Below are positions 51,301-55,300 of a DNA stretch of 64,000 bases, piece after piece. The translations under genes and the position numbers were made by a program. This stretch comes from Cervus elaphus (taxonomy: Eukaryota; Chordata; Mammalia; Artiodactyla; Cervidae), in NCBI RefSeq assembly GCF_910594005.1, contig NC_057832.1, positions 100,327,152 through 100,391,151 on the forward strand, written 5' to 3'. The notes beneath the pieces were generated by a model. That model was given only the letters and a program-made list of their open reading frames with translations, did not search any database and was not told the origin of the DNA. How positions within the stretch are numbered: position 1 is the stretch's first letter; each line of letters starts with the position of its first letter.

Positions 51301-51970
51301 TTATAAGTCTTCCTCACTAGACTTAACTTAATGAAGGACAAACAGGCCTTGTCTGATTCTCTTTGTATTTATAGCACCCCCCTGCACAGTAGGAATCCAG
51401 TAAACATTTGTTGCGAAATGACCCCATATGCAGAGGGCAACCGGGTGTGAAACTGCCAAGTATGTAAAGGTCTTAATCGAGGAGGGGGTAAAATTTATGT
51501 CATATTTTGCGTCCTTTCCAACTGGCTTAGTCTGCTTATTCCTGCTCTTTCTGTATCCCCATAATCAGAAATGATGGCTCCTTTGATTTGGTTCCTTTAG
51601 TGTTTCAGGCTTCATCCTGATGTTACTTATTTTTTTAGCTGCCGTTCTTAGACTGTAAGCCCTCTGAGGGAAGCGACTTGTGTCTTCATGCACTTCGCTC
51701 CTTTTGGCGACAAACAATGAGCCTGTGCGGGATGGTGGCCTGTGGCCGCAGGATAAGGGTCAGGCATTTCATCCCCCCCTAGACCCGCCCCGCCTCCCTC
51801 CCCCTCCAGACCCCTCCTCACGCAGCCGCTTCCCGCCTTCCGGACGGCGGAAGTCGCTGGCTACTCTTCCCCGCCCACGTGGAGCCTTTTCCGGCGCGCC
51901 CCCCCCTCCGATTCTCCGATCCGGACCTGGCCCTCACCTCAGGATTCCCAATGTGCCTCCGGACAGACAT
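4272..51970 (-). CDS. CEP41: CEP41, centrosomal protein 41, 11 coding exons, complete
   Basis: Spliced CDS: join of 51938-51970, 34568-34631, 20631-20678, 16345-16406, 15048-15117, 9515-9659, 7679-7830, 7222-7289, 6040-6154, 5375-5590 and 4272-4420, all on the minus strand. The total is 1122 bases, 373 residues plus TAA. Every intron is GT-AG and every junction keeps frame, so I see no break. The protein begins MSVRRHIGNPE and ends HLQGKPWK. Residues about 169-266 form a rhodanese-like domain (PFLLLDVRDRDSYQQCHIVG, then IIILYDDDERLASQ). Where active rhodaneses carry the loop cysteine, this has Asp, so it should be catalytically inactive. A lysine-rich helical segment lies near residues 40-60 (EKLEEIKKNYRYKKDELFKR). 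The C-terminal tail is Ser/Gly/Pro-rich. Known role: a centrosome and ciliary basal-body protein that promotes TTLL6-dependent tubulin glutamylation; loss causes Joubert syndrome 15. The start is the first in-frame ATG I see in the CpG-island exon, and it agrees with the known N-terminus. Confidence 0.97.
4421..5374 (-). other. CEP41: CEP41 intron 10
   Basis: 954 bases, GT-AG. It holds one Bov-tA SINE (4813-5030) in its middle. The remaining sequence shows nothing recognisable. Confidence 0.9.
4813..5030 (+). mobile_element. Bov-tA SINE
   Basis: Full tRNA-derived head (GGCTTCCCTGGTGGCTCAG, then GGTTCAATCC as a box-B remnant), joined to the BovB-derived tail (CCCATGGACAGAGGAGCC, AGTCAGACATGACTTAGCG). 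It lies antisense to CEP41. Confidence 0.95.
5375..5590 (-). CDS. CEP41: CEP41 coding exon 10
   Basis: 216 bases. The acceptor is ACCTAG and the donor GTAAGA. It encodes LKVLAQKFPEGLITGSLPA, then a basic Ser/Pro stretch (GSARKRSSPK) and RFTPEDLKKIEYYLEED. The end of the rhodanese domain passes into the C-terminal tail. Confidence 0.97.
5591..6039 (-). other. CEP41: CEP41 intron 9
   Basis: 449 bases, GT-AG. I see no repeat or RNA gene in it. Confidence 0.85.
6040..6154 (-). CDS. CEP41: CEP41 coding exon 9, rhodanese loop without catalytic Cys
   Basis: 115 bases. The acceptor is CCTAG and the donor GTGAGG. It encodes KNAHGKIIILYDDDERLASQ, then the AATTMCERGFENLFMLSGG segment. The YDDDERL stretch sits where active rhodaneses have C-x4-R. 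Confidence 0.97.
6346..6424. repeat. (TA)n microsatellite
   Basis: About 79 bases of almost pure TA, with a few G and CACA interruptions. It lies in intron 8, 192 bases from exon 9. Confidence 0.95.
6530..6960 (+). mobile_element. Old L1 3'-end-like fragment
   Basis: It resembles the degenerate tail of mammalian L1M elements (segments like AATGATTTAGTAAACTACAG, a kinship-type 3' UTR, and an A-rich end). It is too diverged for a family name. Confidence 0.4.
7222..7289 (-). CDS. CEP41: CEP41 coding exon 8
   Basis: 68 bases. The acceptor is TTTGCAG and the donor GTATCC, another weak donor. It encodes AYSYPIATLSRTMNPYSND, then ILEY, the middle of the rhodanese domain, and ends in phase 0. Confidence 0.96.
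7290..7678 (-). other. CEP41: CEP41 intron 7
   Basis: 389 bases, GT-AG. I see no repeat. Confidence 0.85.
7679..7830 (-). CDS. CEP41: CEP41 coding exon 7, start of rhodanese domain
   Basis: 152 bases. The acceptor is CTTGCAG and the donor GTAAGAG. It encodes SVISGVGELDLDKG, then CPFLLLDVRDRDSYQQCHIV. The LLDVRD.DSY..CHIVGA pattern is the first conserved half of a rhodanese fold. Confidence 0.97.
7831..9514 (-). other. CEP41: CEP41 intron 6
   Basis: 1684 bases, GT-AG. It is AT-rich, with no repeat I can name and no coding signal. The short open frames in 8818-9298 have no support. Confidence 0.8.
9515..9659 (-). CDS. CEP41: CEP41 coding exon 6, acidic/Ser-rich linker
   Basis: 145 bases. The acceptor is TTTTAG and the donor GTGCTC, a weaker donor than the others. 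It encodes a low-complexity linker beginning DNDSATSEPDAE and running through PGEQSPSPVQF to SRSTLQ, ahead of the rhodanese domain. Confidence 0.95.
10460..10944 (-). mobile_element. Bov-tA SINE, partly duplicated and split by an L1
   Basis: Tail end GTCGCTCAGTCGTGTCCAAC at left and tRNA-like head CTGAGCTATCAGGGAAGCC at right. The head half is present twice in tandem (10712-10828 and 10829-10944), both starting AATACTGGAGTGGG. An L1 fragment (10543-10711) is inserted after the first AATACTGG. Confidence 0.85.
10543..10711 (+). mobile_element. 5'-truncated L1 3' end, about 170 bases, inside a SINE
   Basis: A short young L1 3' UTR (GGGGAATACATGTAAATCCA, then AGCCTCCAACTAATAAAAAT) with a poly(A) tail. 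It is flanked by AATACTGG at 10535-10542 and 10712-10719, the likely target duplication. Confidence 0.85.
11600..13770 (+). mobile_element. Old L1 (L1M-type) remains
   Basis: Degenerate ORF2-like then 3' UTR-like segments in + order: CATTCACGATAACAGCTATA near 11867 (a palm-region echo), GGTGGGAATACAAACAAGTA near 13264, and AATGGCCAACAATAGGAGAA near 13450. Frames are broken throughout. A short AT microsatellite lies at 12290-12345. Confidence 0.6.
15048..15117 (-). CDS. CEP41: CEP41 coding exon 5
   Basis: 70 bases. The acceptor is CAG at 15118-15120 and the donor GTAATG. It encodes VIQVASLSDQTLEVTAEEI, then QRLE, and leaves one base of a split Asp codon. Confidence 0.95.
15118..16344 (-). other. 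CEP41: CEP41 intron 4
   Basis: 1227 bases. It contains one copy of an AT-rich interspersed repeat (15585-15810), and otherwise nothing recognised. Confidence 0.8.
15585..15810 (+). repeat. Cetartiodactyl interspersed repeat, copy 1 (L1 3'-end type)
   Basis: Shares long matching stretches with 27125-27350 and 61150-61520: CCTACTGTATAGCACAGG, then GAATCTGAAAAAGAATA, then CATTATAAATCAACTA. Its likely origin is the 3' UTR of an L1 subfamily; that part is inference. Confidence 0.65.
16345..16406 (-). CDS. CEP41: CEP41 coding exon 4
   Basis: 62 bases. The acceptor is TTTGCAG and the donor GTAAGT. It completes the split Asn and encodes YRYKKDELFKRLKVTTFAQL, a highly conserved lysine-rich stretch of CEP41. 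It ends in phase 0. Confidence 0.96.
16407..20630 (-). other. CEP41: CEP41 intron 3
   Basis: 4224 bases. It holds a split MIR (16540-16875). 16900-20600 is AT-rich, with no repeat or gene I can name. Confidence 0.75.
16540..16875 (+). mobile_element. MIR SINE, apparently split by about 200 bases
   Basis: MIR-like left part (TTACTTCATTTGATCCTCAG, 16554-16573) and right part (TTTTACAAATGAGGACAGAG, then CCTAGGTCAAAAGCTGGTAAG, 16812-16871) in the correct order. The unrelated stretch of about 16590-16795 sits between them. Confidence 0.55.
20631..20678 (-). CDS. CEP41: CEP41 coding exon 3
   Basis: 48 bases. The acceptor is TTTTTAG and the donor GTGAGTAA. It completes the split Gly and encodes NSMTKYIEKLEEIKK plus the first base of the next Asn codon. 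This is the start of the charged helical segment. Confidence 0.94.
22630..22810 (+). mobile_element. MIR SINE
   Basis: MIR core wording: CACAATGACCCTGTGAGGTA, followed by the degenerate ACTAAAAGAGAAGGCAGAGA, matching the usual 'remain in balance, then gear to +' order of MIR. Confidence 0.6.
23235..23640 (+). mobile_element. L2-like fragment with a short CA-rich tract
   Basis: It resembles an L2 3' region (GTGGCTCCCCACTGCTTACT near 23252, a polypyrimidine-rich middle, then GAGGCACTCAAAAATATTTG near 23620). A CA-rich tract lies at 23557-23585. The assignment is tentative. Confidence 0.45.
26240..26450 (-). mobile_element. Bov-tA SINE
   Basis: Reverse orientation: TAGTCGCTCGGTTGTGTCCA at the left (tail) and ATTCTTTACCATCTGAGACA at the right (tRNA-like head). 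Confidence 0.93.
26711..26938 (+). mobile_element. Bov-tA SINE with (CA)n tail and 12-base target duplication
   Basis: Head GTGGTAAAGAATCTGCCTGC, tail AGTCAGACATGACTGAGCG, followed by a CA microsatellite (about 26921-26940). ACAGAAATATTC flanks it at 26699-26710 and 26939-26950. Confidence 0.93.
27125..27350 (+). repeat. Cetartiodactyl interspersed repeat, copy 2
   Basis: Same family as 15585-15810: TCCTACTGTATAGCACAGGC, GGAATCTGAAAAAGAAAATA, GACATTATAAATCAACTATA. Confidence 0.65.
27819..28004 (+). mobile_element. Bov-tA SINE
   Basis: CCCTGGTGGCTTAGACGGTA head, GAGAAGGGAATGGCAATCTA middle, CAGACACGCCTGAGAGACTA tail. Confidence 0.92.
30665..30787 (-). mobile_element. Young 5'-truncated L1 tail, 123 bases, 15-base target duplication
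   Basis: Poly(T), then ATTAGTTGGAGGCTAATTAC and CATAGATTTACACGTATTCC, the reverse complement of the ruminant L1 3' end also seen at 42270-42390 and 63860-64000. TAAGTTGCACATCTT flanks it at 30650-30664 and 30788-30802. Confidence 0.93.
31583..31771 (-). mobile_element. Bov-tA SINE (cluster member 1)
   Basis: TCTCTGTGATCCCATGGATA near the left, GTACCACTCTGCCACTTGTG head at the right. The far tail end is missing. Confidence 0.9.
31803..31970 (-). mobile_element. Bov-tA SINE (cluster member 2), head truncated
   Basis: TTAGTCGTGTCCAACTCTTT at left, then GGGATCGAACCTGGGTCTCC. It stops at GCGCTGCAGG, where the next SINE begins, so the tRNA-like head is missing here. Confidence 0.9.
31971..32281 (-). 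mobile_element. BOV-A2 SINE (dimeric) inside the previous SINE
   Basis: Starts GAGCTGCTGCTGCTAAGTCA and carries two BovB-derived tail units joined by ATGCATGAAAGTGAAAAGTG. After it the sequence resumes at CACTGCAGAGAGACTCTTTA (about 32247-32281), which can be read as the missing head of the SINE at 31803, so this one is nested. Confidence 0.85.
32663..32868 (+). mobile_element. Bov-tA SINE
   Basis: CCCAGATGGTAAAGAATCTA head, GGTTCAACCCCTGGGTTGGG, tail GAGTCGGACACAACTTAGTG. It contains a small internal repeat of CAGGCAAGAATGGACAG. Confidence 0.93.
34060..34210 (+). mobile_element. L2 3'-end fragment
   Basis: CACTTGAATCTAAGCTCTTT near 34092, then AGCCCAGAACTTTGCATGTA near 34156, the usual order of the L2 3' UTR. 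It is diverged. Confidence 0.55.
34568..34631 (-). CDS. CEP41: CEP41 coding exon 2
   Basis: 64 bases. The acceptor follows a T-rich tract (TTTTTTAG) and the donor is GTGAGTA. It encodes YLTRRIPQNPRYQHVKSRL followed by DT and the first base of a Gly codon, matching residues 12-33 of CEP41. It is isolated between the two largest introns and is too short to stand out as an open frame. Confidence 0.95.
35745..35865 (+). mobile_element. L2 3' end
   Basis: GGATTTCCTTGAGGGTAGGA, then GGACCTAGCACATGGAGGGC, then ACCAATAAATAAATATCTAG, the standard end of L2. The BovB at 35879 lies directly after it. Confidence 0.65.
35879..37517 (-). mobile_element. BovB (RTE) LINE, 5'-truncated, 1.64 kb
   Basis: Reverse-transcriptase remains in broken minus-strand frames: 37090-37563 (HEYTEELYKKDLND, NKASGGDGIPTELKDDAVK, WKRSVFIPIPKKGNAKECSN), 36562-36762 (SPCLFNLYAEYIMRN, then LTYGDDITLMAE with YGDD in place of the usual YADD catalytic box) and 36254-36544 (DGETMETVTDFIFLDSKISA). 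The 3' tail is at 35879-36250. A possible 7-base target duplication TGAGGAT lies at 35872-35878 and 37518-37524. The endonuclease part is missing and frames are broken, so it is dead. Confidence 0.93.
39365..39568. mobile_element. Ancient hAT-type non-autonomous DNA element
   Basis: GGGCCATTTTGCTCCCCCCA, then CATCTAGTAAGTAGAGGCCA, then GATGCTGTTAAATATCCTAC and AATTGAGGAACCGTG. This is a common mammalian MITE pattern. I do not name the family. Confidence 0.5.
39831..40052 (-). mobile_element. Bov-tA SINE
   Basis: GTTCAGTTGCTCAGTCGTGT at left, ATTCTTTTCCACTGCAGCAT, then CTGGCAAGCCC at the right-hand head. Confidence 0.93.
40880..41014 (+). mobile_element. CHR-type tRNA-derived SINE with 13-base target duplication
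   Basis: GGACTTCCCTGGTGGTCCAG head, GGTTTGATCCCTGGTCGGGG, tail GTGGTGCAGCCAATAA. ATAATGAAATAAG flanks it at 40867-40879 and 41015-41027. A dense G tract lies at 40952-40980. Confidence 0.93.
41160..41715 (-). mobile_element. BovB 3' fragment (second copy)
   Basis: Parallel to 35879-36420: minus-strand frames encode MVLEKTLESPLDCKEIQPVH, LMRRVDSLEKTLMLGGIGGR, and upstream LLLGRKLMTNLDSILKSRDI. It retains about 0.55 kb of the RTE 3' end. Confidence 0.9.
42207..44213 (-). mobile_element. Young 5'-truncated L1 (ruminant L1), 2.0 kb, 16-base target duplication
   Basis: Reads in reverse: poly(T) at the left, the L1 3' UTR (42270-42612), then the ORF2 C-terminal part (42613 up to the truncation at about 44213). 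ATGGAAAAAGTATTCT is repeated exactly at 42191-42206 and 44214-44229, the signature of target-primed reverse transcription. The 5' part, including the endonuclease and the reverse-transcriptase catalytic region, is missing, so it cannot move. Confidence 0.97.
42613..44070 (-). pseudogene. L1 ORF2 C-terminal fragment, 485 codons still open
   Basis: An uninterrupted frame from an internal ATG (44070-44068) to the natural stop. It starts MKEIKEDTNRWRNIPCSWIG, contains the conserved NRWRNIPCSW and GGINLPDFRLYYKA blocks, and then the cysteine-rich C-terminal region CWRGCGEKGTLLHCWWEC near residues 346-363. It ends SILTHIYGI. This is roughly the last third of a full ORF2 protein. The endonuclease and RT active-site parts are absent, so no function is expected; the lack of stops shows recent insertion. 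Confidence 0.95.
44281..44495 (-). mobile_element. Bov-tA SINE
   Basis: GTGCTAAGTCACTTCAGTCG at left, TTCTTTACTACTAGCACCAC, then CTGGGAAGCCCC at right. It lies just past the L1 target duplication. Confidence 0.92.
44568..44815 (+). mobile_element. MIR SINE, nearly full length
   Basis: TAACATTTACTGAGCACTTA, then TCTCCTTTAATCCTCACAAC, then GAGAGGTGGAGTGACTTTCT, then AGCTTGAACTCTTATTCTAC. All MIR landmarks are in order. Confidence 0.8.
44825..44990. mobile_element. Ancient hAT-type MITE
   Basis: GGGTCCATGGATGGAACTTA, then GGAGGTCCATGAGTCCCATG. The ends GATTCTGAATAT and GGTTAAGAATCAC are imperfectly inverted. Family not named. Confidence 0.45.
45605..46290 (+). mobile_element. MLT1-like (MaLR) LTR, interrupted
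   Basis: Wording of mammalian MaLR LTRs: GGTAGACTGTATTTTTCAAG near 45619, CTTGAATCTGGATGGGCATG, AGAGCCCAAGTAATTGCCAA, and the end GTTGTTGTTCTAAGCCACTA at 46233. The high-identity inverted-repeat arm 46075-46215 sits inside its 3' part. No open reading frame of note. Confidence 0.5.
46075..46215 (+). repeat. Inverted repeat, left arm
   Basis: Core shared with the reverse complement of 47043-47180: TCTCCTACAC, then GGCTTTATGTCCTTAAAATA, TTTTAATGAGGTTTTTACTG, AGGTTTTGGAAGGAAGTGCA, CACCCAGTAGGTCATGAT. By hand about 8 mismatches and one 2-base gap over about 130 bases. Confidence 0.92.
46325..46467 (-). mobile_element. CHR-type SINE
   Basis: TTTGGCTGTGCCGTGCAGCA, then CATTCCCTGACCAGGGATTG, then CTGCCAGGGAAGTCC at the right-hand head. 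It lies between the two inverted-repeat arms. Confidence 0.9.
46905..47040 (-). mobile_element. L2 3' end
   Basis: CATTTACTCATTTAACAAAT, then GTGCCAGGCAGTGGCACAGT, then AGAAATAGACAAGCAAATAA: the reversed L2 end. It directly abuts the right inverted-repeat arm. Confidence 0.6.
47043..47180 (-). repeat. Inverted repeat, right arm
   Basis: The reverse complement of this stretch matches 46075-46215. The loop between the arms is about 830 bases. Beyond TAGATCATGACC the match stops abruptly; on the other side it fades gradually. Confidence 0.92.
47602..47800 (+). mobile_element. Bov-tA SINE
   Basis: GGCTTCCCTGGTGGCTCAGA head, tail GAGTCGGACACGACTGAACA. Its end meets the Tigger1-type element at 47803. 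Confidence 0.95.
47803..48120 (+). mobile_element. Tigger1-type DNA transposon, internally deleted, copy 1
   Basis: Tigger1-like stretches: GCTAACCATCATCTGAGC, then GATCACAGATCATCATAACA, GACACAGAGACACGAAGTGA, and the end AACAAAGTATGCCTG. The transposase-coding middle is missing: the text jumps from CATCTGAGCTTTAAGCAAGT straight to GTAGTAACTCAAAGATCAC. The left terminal repeat is not visible; the SINE lies there. Confidence 0.85.
48140..48490 (+). mobile_element. Old L1 3' UTR fragment
   Basis: GGAAACAACGAAAATGTCCA, then GCAAAGGAATATTACTCAGT, then GATAGCTAGAGGTTACAAAA: an L1M 3' end on the + strand. Confidence 0.75.
48492..48699 (-). mobile_element. Bov-tA SINE
   Basis: TTGTTTAGTCGCTAAGTTGT at left, CATTCTTTACCACTCAGCCA, then TCTGGGAAGCCCC at right. 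Confidence 0.93.
48700..49790 (+). mobile_element. Old L1 3' part, second fragment, with a CHR SINE inside
   Basis: The text returns to the late ORF2 region (GGAAAATGCAAATTAAAACC) after an L1 3' UTR had already been passed at 48490, so this is a second L1 copy. It continues CTTACCATACCACCCAGCAA, then GGTTGCCAGGGGTTAGGATG. Frames are broken. Confidence 0.75.
48905..49085 (+). mobile_element. CHR-type SINE
   Basis: GGGACTTTCCAGTGGTTCAG, then GGTTTGATCCTTGGTCAGGG, tail ACATGCCGCAACAAAGACCC, then AAATATTTTAAAAAG. Confidence 0.88.
49790..50350 (+). mobile_element. Old L1/HAL1-like 5' or middle fragment
   Basis: ORF1-like wording (CTCAACAGAAAGATTGGAGA), then AGTGAATGCTATGAGACCAC and AACCAAGAATTCCATACCGA. 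It is degenerate, with no intact frame. Confidence 0.5.
51060..51760 (+). mobile_element. L2-like remains upstream of the CpG island
   Basis: AGATCATCTCCAGGCCCTTT, then CACAGTAGGAATCCAGTAAA (51384), an L2 end. A second end-like piece, AGACTGTAAGCCCTCTGAGG, occurs at 51651. A 19-base tandem repeat lies at 51122-51160. Confidence 0.45.
51938..51970 (-). CDS. CEP41: CEP41 coding exon 1 (start codon, 11 codons)
   Basis: ATG at 51970-51968, encoding MSVRRHIGNPE, then a GTGAGG donor at 51937. The next intron begins in phase 0. The bases before the ATG (CAAAT) put A at -3, a fair Kozak context. The reading frame stays open to 52009 upstream, but the codon there is GTG, not ATG. The 5' UTR continues to the right into the CpG island; its end cannot be seen. 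Confidence 0.95.
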
Positions 51971-52166
51971 ATTTGCTCCAACCGACCACGCTCGGGGTTC
52001 TAGCCTCACCGGTAGCCTCTAACCCTAGCTTCCTACCCCCACAACCCCCGCTCAGCCGCCTCCCTACAACCTCTTCTCCGATTGGCCTGCTTTCCCCTGC
52101 CAGCCAATGGATGCCCTGTTTACTCTCTCATTGCAGGGTCAAGGGAGAGTGAGACGCTGCTCAATG

Positions 52167-52181
52167 GTTGCCAAGGGCAAC
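52167..52181 (-). promoter_or_regulatory. CEP41: X-box (RFX-factor site) in the CEP41 promoter
   Basis: GTTGCCAAGGGCAAC: two perfect inverted half-sites GTTGCC/GGCAAC with a 3-base spacer. It fits the RFX X-box consensus GTNRCC-N(0-3)-RGYAAC. It lies 197 bases upstream of the ATG. RFX factors regulate ciliary genes, which agrees with the role of CEP41. Actual binding is inferred. Confidence 0.8.
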
Positions 52182-52399
52182 GCGGTACGCCGGCTGGCGA
52201 GGCTCTTTGTGCTCTCGGCTGGGCCTGCAGACTCCAGCCTCCGCGCGGGATGAGGGACGCGGGGGGAGGGGAAGCTGCAGACAGCGCGTGGGCGGCTGCG
52301 GAGAGTTCGAGGGGGGAGGGGCTCGAAAGCGTGGAAAAAGCAAGTGTTTCTAGCTAAGGTGGAAGCACAAACACCGCGCAGGCCCACCCCCCCTTTAAG

Positions 52400-55300
52400 G
52401 CTCTTTTAGCCAAACATCTGGATACTTCTTCCACAATAGAGGACAGTTATGGGAAATGGTTGTTCAGTAGGGATGAGAATCTAGTTTATTTTCAGGTTAA
52501 GTTAATATTGCAAATTGTGCAAAATATCATGTGGAAATACAGGCATTATTGTTGCTTTAAAAGCTTTTAACTAGCAACAGAACGGCAGCCTTAATTGCAA
52601 AGCACACACATCATTCTGTGATTCTTCATTCATTTAACAAATATTTAATAAGCACCTTATGAGAAAAGCTGCAGAAGGTTTTGTGGAGGATGGGAGGATG
52701 ACTAAGACCCAGTCCCGTTGTCATGGAAACCATTGTGACTCCTGCCATCAGCCACCACCTGTTCTTATTCCAGATCTGAAAATTAAGTCCTAGCACCTTT
52801 ACAAAACAATCACACACACAGTTTGACTTGGCTCCAAAATGTCCCACCAAATCCATCAAAATTATTATTTCCTTTTACACGGGGGGAACAAACACAGTAA
52901 CCCTTTGTCCTTTGCTTTAAGTTGTTTTTCCAGGAATGAAGAAAGGTTACCCTGAACTGTTCATACTCGCTAGCTCTCTGCTTGTGAATAATAGCATACA
53001 TCTGAACTGTTGCAGGGTCTGGGCAGATGACCCATTCAACAACATGGCGTGACATGCCCTTGTCCTTTCAGACTCCTCAGCAACCCACCCTTCCGGTCAA
53101 ATCTTCAGTCGATTTGTTTCTCAGAGCTGCTTGATCTCCAGGATCTTAAACTGGCCACAGCTGTCTTCTTGCACGTTCATGCCTCCTGAGTTTTAACTTC
53201 CTTGTTATCTCCAATCCTTCCACTCTTTGCAAATACCAGTTTTTCTCCCCTCCACTAAAATAAAGAAGAGTTTAGAGACTGCAGAAAATTGAAGGTGGGA
53301 GGATATTTAGAAGCTTTTGCATAGCAAACAGAGGCTTCTGGACACATTACAACTTAGAAAGATGCTTACCTGGTGCAGAGTGGGGGTGGTGTGGTGATAA
53401 AGATTATGAGTAGAATAAACAGGAGAAAGGAAAGCAGAGAGGGAGATAATAAGGGACTCAACTAAGGGGTTGTGAGAAAGAGGAAAAGAGATTTAAAGAC
53501 GTGAGAAGAGGTAAGGAGTGCAAGAGATAGGGAGGAATCAAGGATGGTTATCATTTTTATGCCTCGGAGACTGAATAGATAATAGTGATAATGCATTAAT
53601 CAAGTTAAAGTACAATGGATGTCAAGAAATCAAAAGAACAGAAAGTACAAGACCCAGTAGCTCGTCCAAATTGGAAGCTCAACTTCCATTTATCAGTGTT
53701 TGGACTCACTTCTCTGTATGGTTGCCTCCCCTTTGTTGCAGAGGGAATGGGAGTATCAGGTTTCTTTGCCTCAGCAGTCATTGTGGTTGTCAAATTTGGG
53801 CTGCATATAAAGCAATCAGAGATATTACAGAAATGTGGCTTCTCAGGTCCAGTTGTCAGAGATGCTGACTCTTTGTGTCTGGGGTAGAAATGTAGGAATC
53901 TAATTTAAATGTGTCTTCCCCCACTCCCACCCCTGAGTCTGATGCACAGGGTCCAAGGGCCACACCTTGAGAGATTAGAACAGCCTCCTATTAATATTTC
54001 CTTCCATTTTGCCTCAGTGGAAATTTTGGAAAGCTTAAAGCTATAAATCAAAAGTTTTTAACATCATGAGTTTCTCTTTAGGATTTCTTTTGGGTCCTGC
54101 TATAGCAAAACTGCTTCAAAATTAAAGCAAGATGCTTATCCACAATATGAAAAGTAGGTAAATCACACAATATAATAATTCATAGAAGAAAAGCATTTGA
54201 TAAACTGTGAAGAAATATCCAACTAGTAGGGAAAGATAAAAAATAAAACAATTAGATCCCATTTTTTGACTAACAAATAGAAAAGGTTTTGTTTTCTCTT
54301 TTTTTAATGATAAATGCTAAGTGTTAGCTAACGATTTGTGAGACAAGCATGCTTGTACATTGTCAGTGTGAATACAAAGAAGTGAAAAGTAATTCAAGAG
54401 TGGGTATCAAAAAAGCCCTCTAATTTTAATATGCTGAGAATTCTTCCTGAGGAAATAATCAGGGAGTTGCACAAACATTACACCCACAGATGTTTACTGG
54501 AATCTTATTTTAAATGATGAAAAACTGAAACAACCTAATTGATCATTAGTTTAAAAATGATTAAAATAAATAATGGCATATCCATAATGAGTAATATTAT
54601 GGAACCATTAAAAAATTTGTTTCAGGGAATAATGAAGGCAATGGAGAACTAACTGTTCTTGATAGAGTAAATGGAAAGAGCTGGAAACAATTTTTTAGTT
54701 AATAGACTCCTGATTTGTGTGGAGAAAAACATAGGTATTCACACACAAAAAAAAATCTGACCAAAAAATATTTAAAATGTAAACCATCTCTAGATTATGG
54801 AATACAGTTATTTATTTTATTCTTTAAACTTTGTGGGTTTTGCAAATCTGCTTCAGGGACTGTGAATTAATTTTATATCTTAATAAAAACCATTCTCTCT
54901 GTAAGAAACAAAAAAAACTTGATTCTGACTTCAGGCTGAAAATTGTCTCTGGTCTTTGTCTGGGCGAATTTAGAGCTGAACTGAATTCTACGTAATTCTG
55001 CTCTCTGAAGAGCTACAACTCTCCCGTTCTTGGCAGTAAAAGACTCTCTAGGCACTTGAGTAAGATCCTTGCAATCAGAGTCATGATTGCTAAGAGGTTC
55101 AAGCTTTGTTTGTAAGAGAAGAAGTTCTGATTCTTTTCTTTAAAAGTTCCTACTTTCACTGATTAACTTATTTTTCATGAAGTTAGAAGTGCTCTTGTGA
55201 ACTTCCATTTGTTGGATGTCTTCTTTTTAACCCTGTATATGTTCCAAAAAGCTTTTGGTCTCTACAGAGTCGATGTGAGCCCCAGGTAGGTAAGTGTTGC

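Larger units (their letters stand above)
34632..51937 (-). other. CEP41: CEP41 intron 1 (17.3 kb)
   Basis: The largest intron, separating the 11-codon first exon from the rest. It holds L2, BovB, CHR and Bov-tA SINEs, a 2.0 kb young L1, an MLT1-like LTR, an inverted repeat, a Tigger1-type element and L1M remains, listed separately. 34650-35700, 37530-38890 and 50450-51050 show nothing I can assign. Confidence 0.8.
51760..52360. promoter_or_regulatory. CEP41: CpG island promoter of CEP41
   Basis: The only long GC- and CpG-rich stretch in the window. It spans exon 1 and its upstream flank. It contains GC-box-like CCGCCC runs (51784-51795 and about 51870), an ETS-like site CTTCCGG (51837-51843, inside the start of intron 1), CCAAT boxes in both directions (ATTGG 52081-52085, CCAAT 52105-52109) and an X-box (52167-52181). 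I see no clear TATA box. Open frames on both strands here are products of the GC bias. Confidence 0.85.

Noticed and set aside
51818..52009. N-terminally longer CEP41 starting 13 codons upstream (52009).
   Set aside because: The codon at 52007-52009 is GTG, not ATG. The first ATG in frame is at 51970 and matches the known N-terminus.
52082..52357. A 91-codon open frame on the + strand in the CpG island, as a divergent gene.
   Set aside because: GC-rich promoter DNA gives open frames on both strands (one also runs 52139-52387 minus). The peptide matches nothing and there is no splice support.
52810..53055. An 81-codon minus-strand frame as a possible pseudogene exon.
   Set aside because: I do not recognise the peptide, and flanking splice sites or neighbouring exons are not seen.
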